This document shows, one piece after another, positions 18,278 through 27,999 of a stretch of DNA of 64,000 bases (position 1 is its first letter; every line of letters starts with the position of its first letter). Position numbers and translations under genes: made by a program. This stretch comes from DYMC01 sp035406705 (lineage in GTDB: Bacteria > Verrucomicrobiota > Lentisphaeria > Victivallales > GWF2-50-93), in NCBI GenBank assembly GCA_964426675.1, contig CAYRRM010000013.1:1-64000 (forward strand), given 5' to 3'. The notes under the pieces are model-generated. The model searched no databases, was not told the DNA's origin, and was given only the letters and a program-made list of their open reading frames with translations.

Positions 18278-20530
18278 ATGAAAAAACTATTTAATCTTTT
18301 TATTCTCTTCCTGCTACTTACATTAATTGTTTCATGTTCAACAGATCGTGAAGCTGAAAAGCAGAAAAAGATTGAAGAAGAAGAACAACTTTTCAGTGAA
18401 ATTAATCTCAATGGCAGAGGAAGAACCACAATAGATAAAACTGATAAAAACACTGCACTGGAAGAGGAAATCGTTCGTTCTGCAGATTTAAAATCCAGAG
18501 ATGACGTTAGTGATATCCTTTTTAAAAAAGATAGTTCTGAAGATAAGGGAATTGTCAGGACTATGCCTTTTTACCGAGAAAACTTAAAAACTGAAGACTC
18601 AGAAAAAATTCCAATCTCAGTAAATTTCGATTCAGCCCCAATCGCTAATGTAGTCAGAGCATTTTCGACTATATTAAAGTTTGATTATATAATTGATCCT
18701 CAGGTCTCAGGTAATATTACTATTTCTGTTAGCAATTCAAAAATGAGTAAAGTTGAAGTATGGGAGATGTTTGAGCAGATATTATGGCTTTGCGGAGCAT
18801 ATATTTCACCCGAAGGTGATATACTTCACATATTCCCATTTGCAAAAATGCCACAGGAAAGAAAAATACTTGTAGACCACAAACCACAACCAAATATTGA
18901 AGTAATGATGTTCCCAATTCGAAATGCTGCATCAAAAGACATTCTTGAAAGGCTTAAACCTTTTCTCACTGCTGGTTCAACAGCTATTGATATTCCTCAC
19001 CAGAACTCAATACTCCTGATAGAAACACCTGCTAATGCAGAAAAAATTCGCACCCTTGTAAATATGCTTGATAAAAAAAATAAAGCTAATTGGCCTCAAA
19101 CTCTCATAAGGTGCACAAACGTTTCATCTGCAAGAATAAAAACAGAACTTCTTTCAATCCTGCCAATACTCGGTTTTCCCGTAAGTTCAGAATCTAATTC
19201 TCAGAATCAAAATGCAGAGCCCGGAGCAATCCAACTTACAAGTTTAGATAGATTACAGGTAATACTGGCAACTGCCGCAAATTCAGAAGCTCTTGAAGAA
19301 GTTAAAAGATGGGTTGCTATCTTAGATAAATCAGATGTTGGAGAACAAGAACAGGTCTTTATATACAAAGTTATGAATGGCAAAGCCGATGAATTATTAA
19401 GTGCTATTTCAGTAATATTTCCAACTGAAGGCACGACTCTATCTGTTTCGCCATCATCATCAACTTCCTCAACACAACAAACAAATGCTACAACTGCTCT
19501 AAGCTCTGCATTATCAGGTACAGGCTCAACAACTCCAACAACAACTACTACCTCAACTATAAAATCAACTACTACTCAAAACTCAGACAAAGAATCCGGT
19601 CCAGCAAGTATATTTGAAGTCCCTGTAAAAGTTTTTGCAGACGCAGTAAACAATAGACTTGTTATAAGAACTACCCCAAGAACCTATACTATGCTCAGAG
19701 CAATTTTAGAAAGATTAGATACCGTTGCTGCCCAGGTTCTATTGCAAGTTGTAGTATCAGAAGTAACTCTTTCTAAAGATACTGAATTTGGAGTAGAATT
19801 TTCAACCAGTCGTGCGAAGGGATCTTACACCAGTATTTTTGGAAGCAACCTCAGAGATTTAAATCCTTCGGCAACAAATGAATATGGGATGAAATATTGG
19901 GTATTTAAAGATTCTGACCCAGATAATAAATTCGCATATTTGAGAGCTCTTGCGGGTAATGGAAAAATAAAAGTTCTATCGGCTCCACAAGTCGTAGTAA
20001 AAAGCCACTCAGAAGCAAAAATTGCAGTAGGAGATAAAGTCCCCATTGTAACAAGTGAAAATACAGATACTGCTTCAAGTACAGTAATAAACCGATCCAT
20101 TGAATACCAGGATACCGGCATTATTTTAACAATTACTCCACACGTAACTGAAGGTGGCTTAATAACTATGGAACTTGAACAAACCGTATCACAAGCTTTC
20201 CAGAACAATACTTCACAAATAGACTCTCCTATAATCCAGGAAAGAGTAATAAAAACAGCTCTCTCTGTAAGAGATGGAGGAACCATTATTGTAGGCGGGC
20301 TCATCAGAGAAAGAATAGAGGATACAAATACTTCATATCCATTACTACAAGAAATACCTCTTCTGAGAAGACTCCTCGGACATAACGATATTTCAAGCTC
20401 AAGAACTGAAATGCTTGTACTAATTACAGGAAAAGTTATAAATGAGTATAGTCGTCTGGAGGAAATAAGCCGACGATATAGACAATCTCTAATGGCTCTC
20501 AAAAATCTGGAAAGTAAAGATGAAAATTAA
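18278..20530 (+). CDS. gspD: Secretin GspD, lipoprotein form
   Basis: From the ATG at 18278, preceded by AAGGAGG, the protein is 750 residues. An upstream ATG at 18239 lacks this site. The signal peptide ends in LIVSCS, a lipobox, so it should be an outer-membrane lipoprotein. N0-N3 domains follow (IPISVNFDSAPIANVVRAFS, IFPFAKM). N3 carries a Ser/Thr-rich loop around residues 395-440. The C-terminal secretin domain is clear: KVPIVTSEN, EYQDTGIILTITPHVTEGG, VRDGGTIIVGGLI, IPLLRRLLG. It forms the outer-membrane channel of the system. Confidence 0.93.
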   Translation: MKKLFNLFILFLLLTLIVSCSTDREAEKQKKIEEEEQLFSEINLNGRGRTTIDKTDKNTALEEEIVRSADLKSRDDVSDILFKKDSSEDKGIVRTMPFYRENLKTEDSEKIPISVNFDSAPIANVVRAFSTILKFDYIIDPQVSGNITISVSNSKMSKVEVWEMFEQILWLCGAYISPEGDILHIFPFAKMPQERKILVDHKPQPNIEVMMFPIRNAASKDILERLKPFLTAGSTAIDIPHQNSILLIETPANAEKIRTLVNMLDKKNKANWPQTLIRCTNVSSARIKTELLSILPILGFPVSSESNSQNQNAEPGAIQLTSLDRLQVILATAANSEALEEVKRWVAILDKSDVGEQEQVFIYKVMNGKADELLSAISVIFPTEGTTLSVSPSSSTSSTQQTNATTALSSALSGTGSTTPTTTTTSTIKSTTTQNSDKESGPASIFEVPVKVFADAVNNRLVIRTTPRTYTMLRAILERLDTVAAQVLLQVVVSEVTLSKDTEFGVEFSTSRAKGSYTSIFGSNLRDLNPSATNEYGMKYWVFKDSDPDNKFAYLRALAGNGKIKVLSAPQVVVKSHSEAKIAVGDKVPIVTSENTDTASSTVINRSIEYQDTGIILTITPHVTEGGLITMELEQTVSQAFQNNTSQIDSPIIQERVIKTALSVRDGGTIIVGGLIRERIEDTNTSYPLLQEIPLLRRLLGHNDISSSRTEMLVLITGKVINEYSRLEEISRRYRQSLMALKNLESKDEN

Positions 20531-20541
20531 ACATATTCCTT

Positions 20542-22149
20542 ATGAAAAATGATTGGCGTCAAAATTTATTCAAACTAATATCGCAAAATATCAGTTCTTA
20601 TCCTATGGCTGACTCTGAGCCAGATCAGAAAAAAATTGACTGGTCTCTTTCAGATAAAGGAATTATTACTGAAAGTGAACTTCTCAAATTCTATTCAGAA
20701 GCAACAGGCTTACCTGTAATTGAAGACGAAGCTTTATCTGGAATGACCATCAACCGTTTTCCTGAAATATCTGTGGATTTTATTGAAACATTCCTTGCCC
20801 TTCCATATGAATGGGATGATAGTCTCGTTAAAATTCTAATGGCAGAACCATATTCTATTTCAAAGGTACGATATCTCTTTAAAGCCGCCTATGGAAAGAA
20901 CACACAATTCTATCTCTCCAGAAGGAGTACACTCGATAGAATAATAAAAAAAATTTATTCCAGAGAAGAAGAAGCCTCCTTAGAATATGAAAAATCCGCT
21001 CTCGAGTTATCAGACGATAGCGAAGAAACACTACGTAACCTTGCCAGTGAGGCAAATATCGTACGCCTGGTTAATGAAATGTTTACAAGAGCATTTGAAA
21101 TGGACGCAAGTGATATACACGTTGAACCTGAAGAAAATAAACTCAATATCCGTTTCAGAATAGATGGAATTCTACACGATATAATGACTATCCCAATTTC
21201 TCAGTTTCCTGCAATTGCCTCAAGAATAAAGCTAATTGCAGGACTTAATATATCAGAGAGAAGACTTCCTCAAGATGGTAGAACCAATTTCAAACTCGGA
21301 AAAAATGAGGTCGATATCAGAATCAGCACAATGCCTACAATAAATGGTGAAAGCATCGTACTCAGATTCCTAAAAAAGGATACATCCATATTCGAACTAT
21401 CAAAACTTGGAATGCCAAAAAGAATCCTATCACGATTTGAAGAATTAATTAAACTCCCATACGGAATTATCCTTGTAGTAGGTCCAACAGGCAGCGGAAA
21501 AACAACAACTCTTTATTCCGCTATTCGTAAAATTAATAGCCCTGATAAAAAACTTATCTCAATAGAAGACCCTATCGAATATAAAATAGAAAGGCTTTCT
21601 CAAATACAGGTAAACCCAAAAATTGGTCTCGATTTTGCCAATGGGCTAAGACATATTGTAAGACAGGACCCCGACATTATTCTCGTAGGGGAAATACGCG
21701 ATAAAGAAACTGCGGAAATCGCAATTCATGCATCTCTTACAGGTCACCTTGTCTTTAGTACACTTCATACAAATGACTCTCCGGGCGCTATTACTCGCCT
21801 CATTGACATTGGTATCGAGGGATTTCTAATAGCATCTTCACTTAAAGCCGTCCTTTCACAAAGACTTGTTCGTAAAATCTGCACAGTCTGTAATGGAAAA
21901 TCTTCTCTTGATTCTGTAAAATGCAAAAATTGTGGGGGAACAGGTTACAGGGGAAGAACTGGAATCTATGAATTACTCGATATAAATAATGAACTCGTCA
22001 ATGCCATATCAAAAAATGCCGACTCAAAAACTATTTTCGAAATTGCAAGACGTTCAGGAATGAAAACTCTCCTTGAAGATGGATTAGAAAAAGTTGAACA
22101 GGGAATTACCACAAGAGAAGAAATCGCAAGAGTAACCATTAATATCTAA
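20542..22149 (+). CDS. gspE: Type II secretion/type IV pilus assembly ATPase GspE
   Basis: This 535-residue ATPase has an N-terminal GspE N1-type domain. The catalytic core has Walker A GPTGSGKTTT (314-323), an Asp box (SIEDPIEYKIE), Walker B LVGEIRD (381-387) and a His box (STLHTNDSPGAITRL). A tetracysteine zinc site lies at C447, C450, C461 and C464. It powers pseudopilus or pilus assembly from the cytoplasm. It is the last gene of the L-M-C-D-E operon; gspF, pseudopilin and prepilin peptidase genes are not in the window. Confidence 0.95.
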   Translation: MKNDWRQNLFKLISQNISSYPMADSEPDQKKIDWSLSDKGIITESELLKFYSEATGLPVIEDEALSGMTINRFPEISVDFIETFLALPYEWDDSLVKILMAEPYSISKVRYLFKAAYGKNTQFYLSRRSTLDRIIKKIYSREEEASLEYEKSALELSDDSEETLRNLASEANIVRLVNEMFTRAFEMDASDIHVEPEENKLNIRFRIDGILHDIMTIPISQFPAIASRIKLIAGLNISERRLPQDGRTNFKLGKNEVDIRISTMPTINGESIVLRFLKKDTSIFELSKLGMPKRILSRFEELIKLPYGIILVVGPTGSGKTTTLYSAIRKINSPDKKLISIEDPIEYKIERLSQIQVNPKIGLDFANGLRHIVRQDPDIILVGEIRDKETAEIAIHASLTGHLVFSTLHTNDSPGAITRLIDIGIEGFLIASSLKAVLSQRLVRKICTVCNGKSSLDSVKCKNCGGTGYRGRTGIYELLDINNELVNAISKNADSKTIFEIARRSGMKTLLEDGLEKVEQGITTREEIARVTINI

Positions 22150-22270
22150 TCCGGTTATTTCGCAAAGCCAGTGACCAGACCTTAGATATTAAGACAACGC
22201 TGTAGTAACTATTACAAGTTGAAGATAATGATATGATGCGGGTGTAATGCCTTCACCCTCTGGGTGAAAA
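22150..22270 (+). pseudogene. Decayed coding element of unknown family (copy 2)
   Basis: Directly after gspE, fragments in one frame (YFAKPVTRP, then SNYYKLKIMI) align with YFTKLAYWTDT and SNELYYCKLKI of the element at 8851, interrupted by stops and small deletions. The shared nucleotide core is TATTACAAGTTGAAGATAA. The rest of the gap, to 22403, is A+T-rich with no recognisable feature. Confidence 0.35.
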
Positions 22271-22403
22271 AAAATTGAAAAAATCGTCGATTTGCATTTT
22301 GTAATTTTTAACCAAATTTATAAACACTTTGAATAAAATCAGTTTTCAATTCTCCATGAAATAAGCAGGTTAACCCATTCAAGTTCAGTAACATTTATTT
22401 TAT

Positions 22404-24104
22404 ATGAAATTTTTTCAAGATTATCTGGAAGAAAAATATTCTCGTAAATTATATAGAGTCCCTATTGATCCAGGATTTGGATGTCCTTATGCTTTAGCAA
22501 ATAGATGTTTTTTCTGCGATGAAAGTGGCGCTCGCCCAGCTCATATATCCCCTCAAATGCCTATCGAAGACCAGATAAAGAAGGGTGTCGAATTCGTAAG
22601 AAGAAATTATGGACAAAATGCTGGACTTATTGCTTATGTTCAAACTCATACAGGAACCAATGCTCCACCGGAAAAGTTAAAGCAAATATATGACTTTATC
22701 TTGCGCATTGAAAAATTCAATATCTTAATAATTTCAACTCGTCCCGATTCTATTAACAAGCAGATTATTAATATACTCGAAAATCTCTCAAAAGAAATCG
22801 AATTATGGATAGAACTTGGTGTTCAAACATCAAATAATTCAACACTCAAGTTAATAAATAGAAAACACGATTTTTCTAAAGTAAAAGATACTGTTTTTCT
22901 CCTTGATTCCCATAAAATAAACACTGCAGCACACATCATTTTAGGTCTGCCTGGAGAAGGAATTTGCGATTTTCGCAAAACAGCTTCAAAAATTTCTGAA
23001 CTCCCATTCAAAGCCATAAAAATTCATAACCTGCTCATATTAAAAAATACTGTTTTCGAACAATGGTTCAACGAAGGAAAAATTAAGGTAATGAATGAAC
23101 ACGAATATGCTGCAATACTTCTCGATTTTGTAAAACATCTCAGGCAAGATATCCTTTTGATGAGAATATGTGCGGACACAGATGAAAGCAAATTAATTGC
23201 ACCAAAGTGGAATCTGACAAAAAATCAGTTTATCCACATGTTTAGGACGTTGCTTCAAAATAACGAGACTTCAAAATTTTCAAAAATTCCAACTGCTGAT
23301 TCATCATACACATTGTATCATCCAAAATATAAAGATTATTATCGTTCGTTATACGGAGCCAGAACAGAATCAGAAAAAATTTTCATAAATCCTTGCGAAA
23401 TTCGCAAAAAGTTAAAAGAAAAAAAATATATATATATCCTCGAAATCGGATTTGGCATCGGGTACAATTTAAGGACAACTCTTGAATTTTTTAATGAAAG
23501 TAATAATAAAACTACAAAACTCGAATACCTCGCTTTTGAAAATGATTTTTCAGGTTTAGAAAATGCCATTTCCCTCGATATAATTGAAAAAAGTAATAAA
23601 GAAATATTCATAGACCTCCTGAATAAAAAATCCTTCTCAAATAAAAATTTAAAAATTCAAATTATTGAAGGCGATGCACGCAAAAATATTCAGAAAATAA
23701 TGAAATTTTTCGATGCAATATACTTAGATCCTTTTGCACCAGATAGAAATATAGAATTATGGACATACGATTTTATAAAGGAAATTACAAAAAAAATGAA
23801 AAACGATTCCATCCTGGCAACATACTCATCCGCTTATCCAGTTAGAGGCGCAATGATTAGGGCAGGATTATTTATCGGAGATATTCTCTCTTCAAATCGT
23901 AAAAAAGCCACTATCGCCGCATTACAAAAAGAACTCATTCCAAATCCAATACCCCAAAAGGAATTCAACATAATTATGCGAACAACAACGGGACTACCCT
24001 ATAGAGACCCTGGGTTGTGTTCTTCTATTGAAAAGATAATTGATTTAAGAAAAAAAACATTATATAAGCTCAGGAAAAAAGGTATTCCAAAATGGCTCAA
24101 TTAA
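22404..24104 (+). CDS. Fusion of YtqA/MnmL-like radical SAM enzyme and MnmC-like (DUF752) methyltransferase
   Basis: Residues 1-295 match the TIGR01212/YtqA radical-SAM family: cluster cysteines C27, C35, C38 (CPYALANRCFFC), VQTHTGTNAPPEKL, ELGVQTSNNSTLKLINRKHD and HIILGLPGEG. Residues about 300-566 match the DUF752 methyltransferase domain of MnmC: YHPKYKDYYRSLYGARTES, the SAM loop LEIGFGIGYN (346-355), LDPFAPDRNIELWTYDF from 441, and ATYSSAYPVRGAMIRAGLF. YtqA (MnmL) is reported to act on cmnm5U34 of tRNA, and MnmC's domain methylates nm5U34. The fusion could thus carry out cmnm5 to nm5 to mnm5 in one polypeptide; that is inference. Two palindrome copies lie inside, one in each domain. Confidence 0.85.
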   Translation: MKFFQDYLEEKYSRKLYRVPIDPGFGCPYALANRCFFCDESGARPAHISPQMPIEDQIKKGVEFVRRNYGQNAGLIAYVQTHTGTNAPPEKLKQIYDFILRIEKFNILIISTRPDSINKQIINILENLSKEIELWIELGVQTSNNSTLKLINRKHDFSKVKDTVFLLDSHKINTAAHIILGLPGEGICDFRKTASKISELPFKAIKIHNLLILKNTVFEQWFNEGKIKVMNEHEYAAILLDFVKHLRQDILLMRICADTDESKLIAPKWNLTKNQFIHMFRTLLQNNETSKFSKIPTADSSYTLYHPKYKDYYRSLYGARTESEKIFINPCEIRKKLKEKKYIYILEIGFGIGYNLRTTLEFFNESNNKTTKLEYLAFENDFSGLENAISLDIIEKSNKEIFIDLLNKKSFSNKNLKIQIIEGDARKNIQKIMKFFDAIYLDPFAPDRNIELWTYDFIKEITKKMKNDSILATYSSAYPVRGAMIRAGLFIGDILSSNRKKATIAALQKELIPNPIPQKEFNIIMRTTTGLPYRDPGLCSSIEKIIDLRKKTLYKLRKKGIPKWLN

Positions 24105-24233
24105 TCTACATTCAGCCACGTAACATAGATATAAATATATCAGAAATAATGACTCATACATGTAGTTAATGTGTATTTCCAATCATATCTATATAAAGGA
24201 CTTTAAGAGACTGGTTCAAATATAATATCAAGT

Positions 24234-25622
24234 TTAAGTTTTAATTCTTTTTTTATTTACAGCTTCATCCATTTTTATTCTCCATGACCTTATTTTATCC
24301 CATTCTTCATCAGATGCTTCTAACGGGTTAAAAGAACTCGGATCAAAATTTATATATAAGTTTCGAAAATCATCTTCAATACATTCAGGGTTAGGTTTAT
24401 TTGACTGAGCTTTAATTGCTAATTTCCATTCTTCCAGGTCGTTGTGCAGGGAATTTACTATTTCAGGATATCTTGCAGATAAATCTTCTTTTTCCCCAAT
24501 ATCAACAGATAAATCGTATAATTCCTTTGTATTTGTATCATAAAATTCAATATATAGCCAATCCCCATCTCGTACTGCTCCAGATGGACGCCCGCCCTGA
24601 TTGGTATAGTGTGGAAAATGCCAGAATATTTTACGTTTTTCTGACTTTCCTCCGGTAAGTTCCTTTGCAAAACTTACTCCATCAAGGCCTTTTGGTATTT
24701 CAGCACCTATTAGTTCGAGCAAAGTGGGAATCCAATCTGTATTATTAACAGGTACATCAATAACTCGACCAGAAGGAATATGTTCAGGCCATCTAACTAT
24801 CAGGGGAACACGTTGTCCTCCTTCATAAGTATAACCTTTCCCTGCACGAAATGGAGTGTTATGTGTTACTCTGCTATGATTTCCTTCAGGGACATGAAGA
24901 CCACCATTATCTGAAGTAAAAACAATAATAGTATCGTTTAGTAAATTAAGTTCTTCAAGTTTTTTAACAAGAATACCAATGGTATAATCGAGTGTTTCAA
25001 TCAATGCTGCATATACTGGTTCAAAAGCATTTTTATTTTTCTCAATCAACTCTTTCTTAGCAGTATAAGGAATATGCGGTGTATAATGAGCGAGATAGGC
25101 GAAAAATGGCTTATCTTTATTTTCCTCTATAAATTTTATAGTCTGCATTGTCAACTCAAACTCAGCTTTTCCACCTTCTGTATCAGATGGAATCGTATTT
25201 TTTCCATCCCCTGGATGATAAACAAAATCAAATCCATGTTCGGCGGGACCAGGCGATTTACCCACATGCCATTTTCCGATAAGACCTGTCGTGTAACCAA
25301 CCTCTTTAAAGTAACGAGGCATCATTTTTACTGATAGAGGTATATGCATCATAATTTCAGGGTGAAGAAGCTTTTGTGTTCGCGTATCAGGCCTACCTGG
25401 CAAATAAGTGGTCATGTGAAGGCGGGCAGGATTAAGCCCGGTTAATATCCCTGCCCTCGAAGCCGAACATATGGCCTGAGACGCATAAGCCGACGTAAAA
25501 ACAGTCCCTTCTGATGCAAGTTTATCAAGGTTAGGCGTATTGTGGTCTTCTCTCCCATAATAATGAATATCATTGATACCCAGATCATCACATAAAATGA
25601 ATAATATATTAGGGCGTTTCAT
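24234..25622 (-). CDS. Sulfatase (formylglycine-dependent)
   Basis: This 462-residue arylsulfatase-family enzyme has metal ligands in LFILCDDLGIND (D12, D13) and FTSDNGGL. The formylglycine site is C52 in ICSASRAGILTG, so the consensus reads C-X-A-X-R rather than C-X-P-X-R; this variant is known among anaerobic-type sulfatases. No signal peptide is evident, suggesting a cytoplasmic location or non-standard export. AGAGGA precedes the ATG. It follows the isomerase-like gene on the same strand with an 85-base gap (25653-25737 holds no gene). It probably releases sulfate from a sugar or polysaccharide. No maturase gene is seen nearby. Confidence 0.92.
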   Translation of the reverse strand: MKRPNILFILCDDLGINDIHYYGREDHNTPNLDKLASEGTVFTSAYASQAICSASRAGILTGLNPARLHMTTYLPGRPDTRTQKLLHPEIMMHIPLSVKMMPRYFKEVGYTTGLIGKWHVGKSPGPAEHGFDFVYHPGDGKNTIPSDTEGGKAEFELTMQTIKFIEENKDKPFFAYLAHYTPHIPYTAKKELIEKNKNAFEPVYAALIETLDYTIGILVKKLEELNLLNDTIIVFTSDNGGLHVPEGNHSRVTHNTPFRAGKGYTYEGGQRVPLIVRWPEHIPSGRVIDVPVNNTDWIPTLLELIGAEIPKGLDGVSFAKELTGGKSEKRKIFWHFPHYTNQGGRPSGAVRDGDWLYIEFYDTNTKELYDLSVDIGEKEDLSARYPEIVNSLHNDLEEWKLAIKAQSNKPNPECIEDDFRNLYINFDPSSFNPLEASDEEWDKIRSWRIKMDEAVNKKRIKT

Positions 25623-25737
25623 TAATTTTATCCTCTTTTTAATGATAAGTTTCTCTAAAAAAAATAACTCACTTCTCTGATGAGAGCTTAATGAAATATT
25701 TTCTTCAATAAAAATACGTTTTTATTAAATAATTTCT

Positions 25738-26652
25738 TCAAGGAACATTTGGATTGTCAACAAATGTTGCACGACATTTCTTAAGATAATTCAACGCGTG
25801 AACCTGACCTGTCATTTCAAGTTCTCCTCGATAAACGGGGTCGTGCCAGCCTTCGATATCGATTGAACCACTATAATTTGCAGCACGCAACTCTGAGATG
25901 ATATTTGTCCAATTACTATCACCAAATCCAGGTGTTCTATGAAACGCAAATGGTTTTGGACCTAAAATACCATATTCTTTTACGACATCCCAATAAATAG
26001 TTGCGTCCTTACCATGGATATGAAAAATTTTTTTTGCGTATTTTCTTAATTGTGGCATAGGGTCTATAAGTTTTACCATTTGGTGACACGGTTCCCATTC
26101 AAGTCCAATGTTGTCAAAAGGAATGGCATCAAAAATCATTTCCCACGCAGGTGGTGTATGAGCTATATTCCAATCTCCGCTTTGCCATGATCCTCCCATA
26201 TCACAATTTTCGAAAGCAATTCTTACACCTTTATCTTTTGCCCTCTTTGCAAGAGGTTCAAAAATCTTTTTGAAACGAGGAATTGAATCTGGGATGGACT
26301 TTCCTCTTACTCTACCGGTAAAACCAGCTACAATATCTGTTCCAAAAAGATGTGCATTATCGATAATTTTAGCCCAATCTTTCGCGGTCTGTTTATCTAT
26401 TTCAGATGTCTCAAGAGGGTTTCCAAAAATACCTATAGAGCTAATAACTATTCCTGTTCCATCAAGAACTTTTTTTATTTCATCAGCTAATTTTTTCAGA
26501 TTTTTATCCCCTATTTTTTGCCAGAATGTAATAGAAAAACTTTCAAAACCATGTATCATTATTTGCCGTATGTATTCGGCGGGATCTTTTTGATTTGCAC
26601 TTACAAGTGTCCCAATTTTGATTTTTTCTTTTTCATTCACTTTTAAATTCAT
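25738..26652 (-). CDS. Sugar phosphate isomerase/epimerase-like TIM-barrel protein
   Basis: This 304-residue protein has the xylose isomerase-like (AP endonuclease 2) TIM-barrel pattern: MIHGFESFSITFW, metal-region segments IAFENCDMGGSW, LEWEPCHQMV, FHIHGKDATIYWDVV and IDIEGWHDPVY. Glu, Asp and His positions for a divalent metal are present. Such proteins act on sugars or inositols, and the adjacent sulfatase suggests use of a sulfated sugar; the substrate is unknown. Its first 20 bases overlap the end of thiC. Confidence 0.85.
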   Translation of the reverse strand: MNLKVNEKEKIKIGTLVSANQKDPAEYIRQIMIHGFESFSITFWQKIGDKNLKKLADEIKKVLDGTGIVISSIGIFGNPLETSEIDKQTAKDWAKIIDNAHLFGTDIVAGFTGRVRGKSIPDSIPRFKKIFEPLAKRAKDKGVRIAFENCDMGGSWQSGDWNIAHTPPAWEMIFDAIPFDNIGLEWEPCHQMVKLIDPMPQLRKYAKKIFHIHGKDATIYWDVVKEYGILGPKPFAFHRTPGFGDSNWTNIISELRAANYSGSIDIEGWHDPVYRGELEMTGQVHALNYLKKCRATFVDNPNVP

Positions 26653-27976
26653 TTTCCACCCCTTTTTTTGTTTTAGTTTTTGCTTTAAATTTATTATTTA
26701 TTTCTGAACTTGTTCTCAAGGAACAAAATTCAGGTCCACACATCGCGCAGAATTTATCTTCGTTCGGTGAATATTTTGTATCAATGATAGATTTTTTGCG
26801 AAATTCGCGAGCTCTTTCAGGGTCGAATGCAAGTTCGAATTGCCTTTCCCAATCAAATTTCATTCTTGCATCGCTGATTTTATCATCGCGTTCTCTCGCG
26901 TGGGTTTTTTTTAGTGCAATATCGGCAGCATGCGCTGCGATTTTATATGCAATTACACCATTGCGTACATCTTCAACGTCCGGAAGGCCAAGATGTTCTT
27001 TAGGAGTCACATAGCAAAGCATTGATGCTCCATAGAATGCCCCGAGCGCGGCACCAATAGCACTACTTATATGATCATAACCAGGTGCGCAGTCAGTTAC
27101 CACTGGTCCAAGAATATAGAAAGGAGCTCCATCACAAAGTTCATCTTCTATTTTCATATTCATTTCAATTTGATCGAGTGGAATATGGCCAGGCCCTTCT
27201 ACCATTGCCTGTACCGAAGCATTCCTGCATTCTTTCACTAGTTCTGCTAATATTTCAAGCTCTGCAAATTGCGCTTTATCACTTGCATCAGCAAGGCAGC
27301 CTGGACGCAATCCATCTCCGAGAGAAATTGTAACATCATATTTTCTGCATACTTCAAGTATTCTATCAAAATTTTCATATAAAAAATTTTCTTTTTTGTG
27401 CTCTGTCATCCATTTTGCTATAATGGAGCCCCCTCTACTTACAATTTTCATTTTTCTTCTCATTGCCAAAGGAAGATGTTTCCTTAATAAGCCAGCGTGA
27501 ATAGTCATATAATCAACGCCTTCTTCAGCTTGTTCTGTAATAATATCAATAAAGAGTTTTATATCAAGTTTTTTGGGGTTTCCTACAACGTTCATACACT
27601 CATAAATTGGAACAGTCCCTACTGGGATTGATGAATTTTCTATTATACTTTTGCGAATTTCGCAAATATTTTTGCCTGTACTTAAATCCATTACCGTATC
27701 TGCCCCATATTTAATTGCAATTTTAAGTTTTTGAAGTTCTTCTTTAGGACAGCTTTTTATAGTTGATCTTCCTATATTTGCATTAATTTTTGTTCTTAGG
27801 ATTTTTCCTATCCCAGTAGGACGGAGATTTTTATGTCTTGGATTTGCCGGGATAACCAATCTACCCTTTTTTATTTGAGAAACTATTTTTTCTACATCAA
27901 TATCTTCGTCTTTTGCGACGATTTTCATAGCTCTTGTTAGTATATTCTTTTTTGCATATTCTAATTGTGTAGTCAT
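26633..27976 (-). CDS. thiC: Phosphomethylpyrimidine synthase
   Basis: This 447-residue radical-SAM enzyme converts aminoimidazole ribotide to HMP phosphate for thiamine. It shows TKINANIGRS, the ThiC core GADTVMDLSTG, GTVPIYECMN, MTIHAGL, MVEGPGHIPLDQIEMN and the C-terminal cluster motif CAMCGPEFC (C410, C413, C418). No other thiamine gene is near. It lies 23 bases downstream of waaA on the same strand, and no TPP riboswitch fits that gap. A perfect palindrome (27652-27664) and a near copy (26797-26808) lie inside. Confidence 0.97.
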   Translation of the reverse strand: MTTQLEYAKKNILTRAMKIVAKDEDIDVEKIVSQIKKGRLVIPANPRHKNLRPTGIGKILRTKINANIGRSTIKSCPKEELQKLKIAIKYGADTVMDLSTGKNICEIRKSIIENSSIPVGTVPIYECMNVVGNPKKLDIKLFIDIITEQAEEGVDYMTIHAGLLRKHLPLAMRRKMKIVSRGGSIIAKWMTEHKKENFLYENFDRILEVCRKYDVTISLGDGLRPGCLADASDKAQFAELEILAELVKECRNASVQAMVEGPGHIPLDQIEMNMKIEDELCDGAPFYILGPVVTDCAPGYDHISSAIGAALGAFYGASMLCYVTPKEHLGLPDVEDVRNGVIAYKIAAHAADIALKKTHARERDDKISDARMKFDWERQFELAFDPERAREFRKKSIIDTKYSPNEDKFCAMCGPEFCSLRTSSEINNKFKAKTKTKKGVENEFKSE

Positions 27977-27999
27977 TTTAAAATCCCTATGCTTTAAAT

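Noticed and set aside
27977..27999. TPP riboswitch before thiC
   Set aside because: Only 23 bases separate it from waaA, with no recognisable TPP aptamer.
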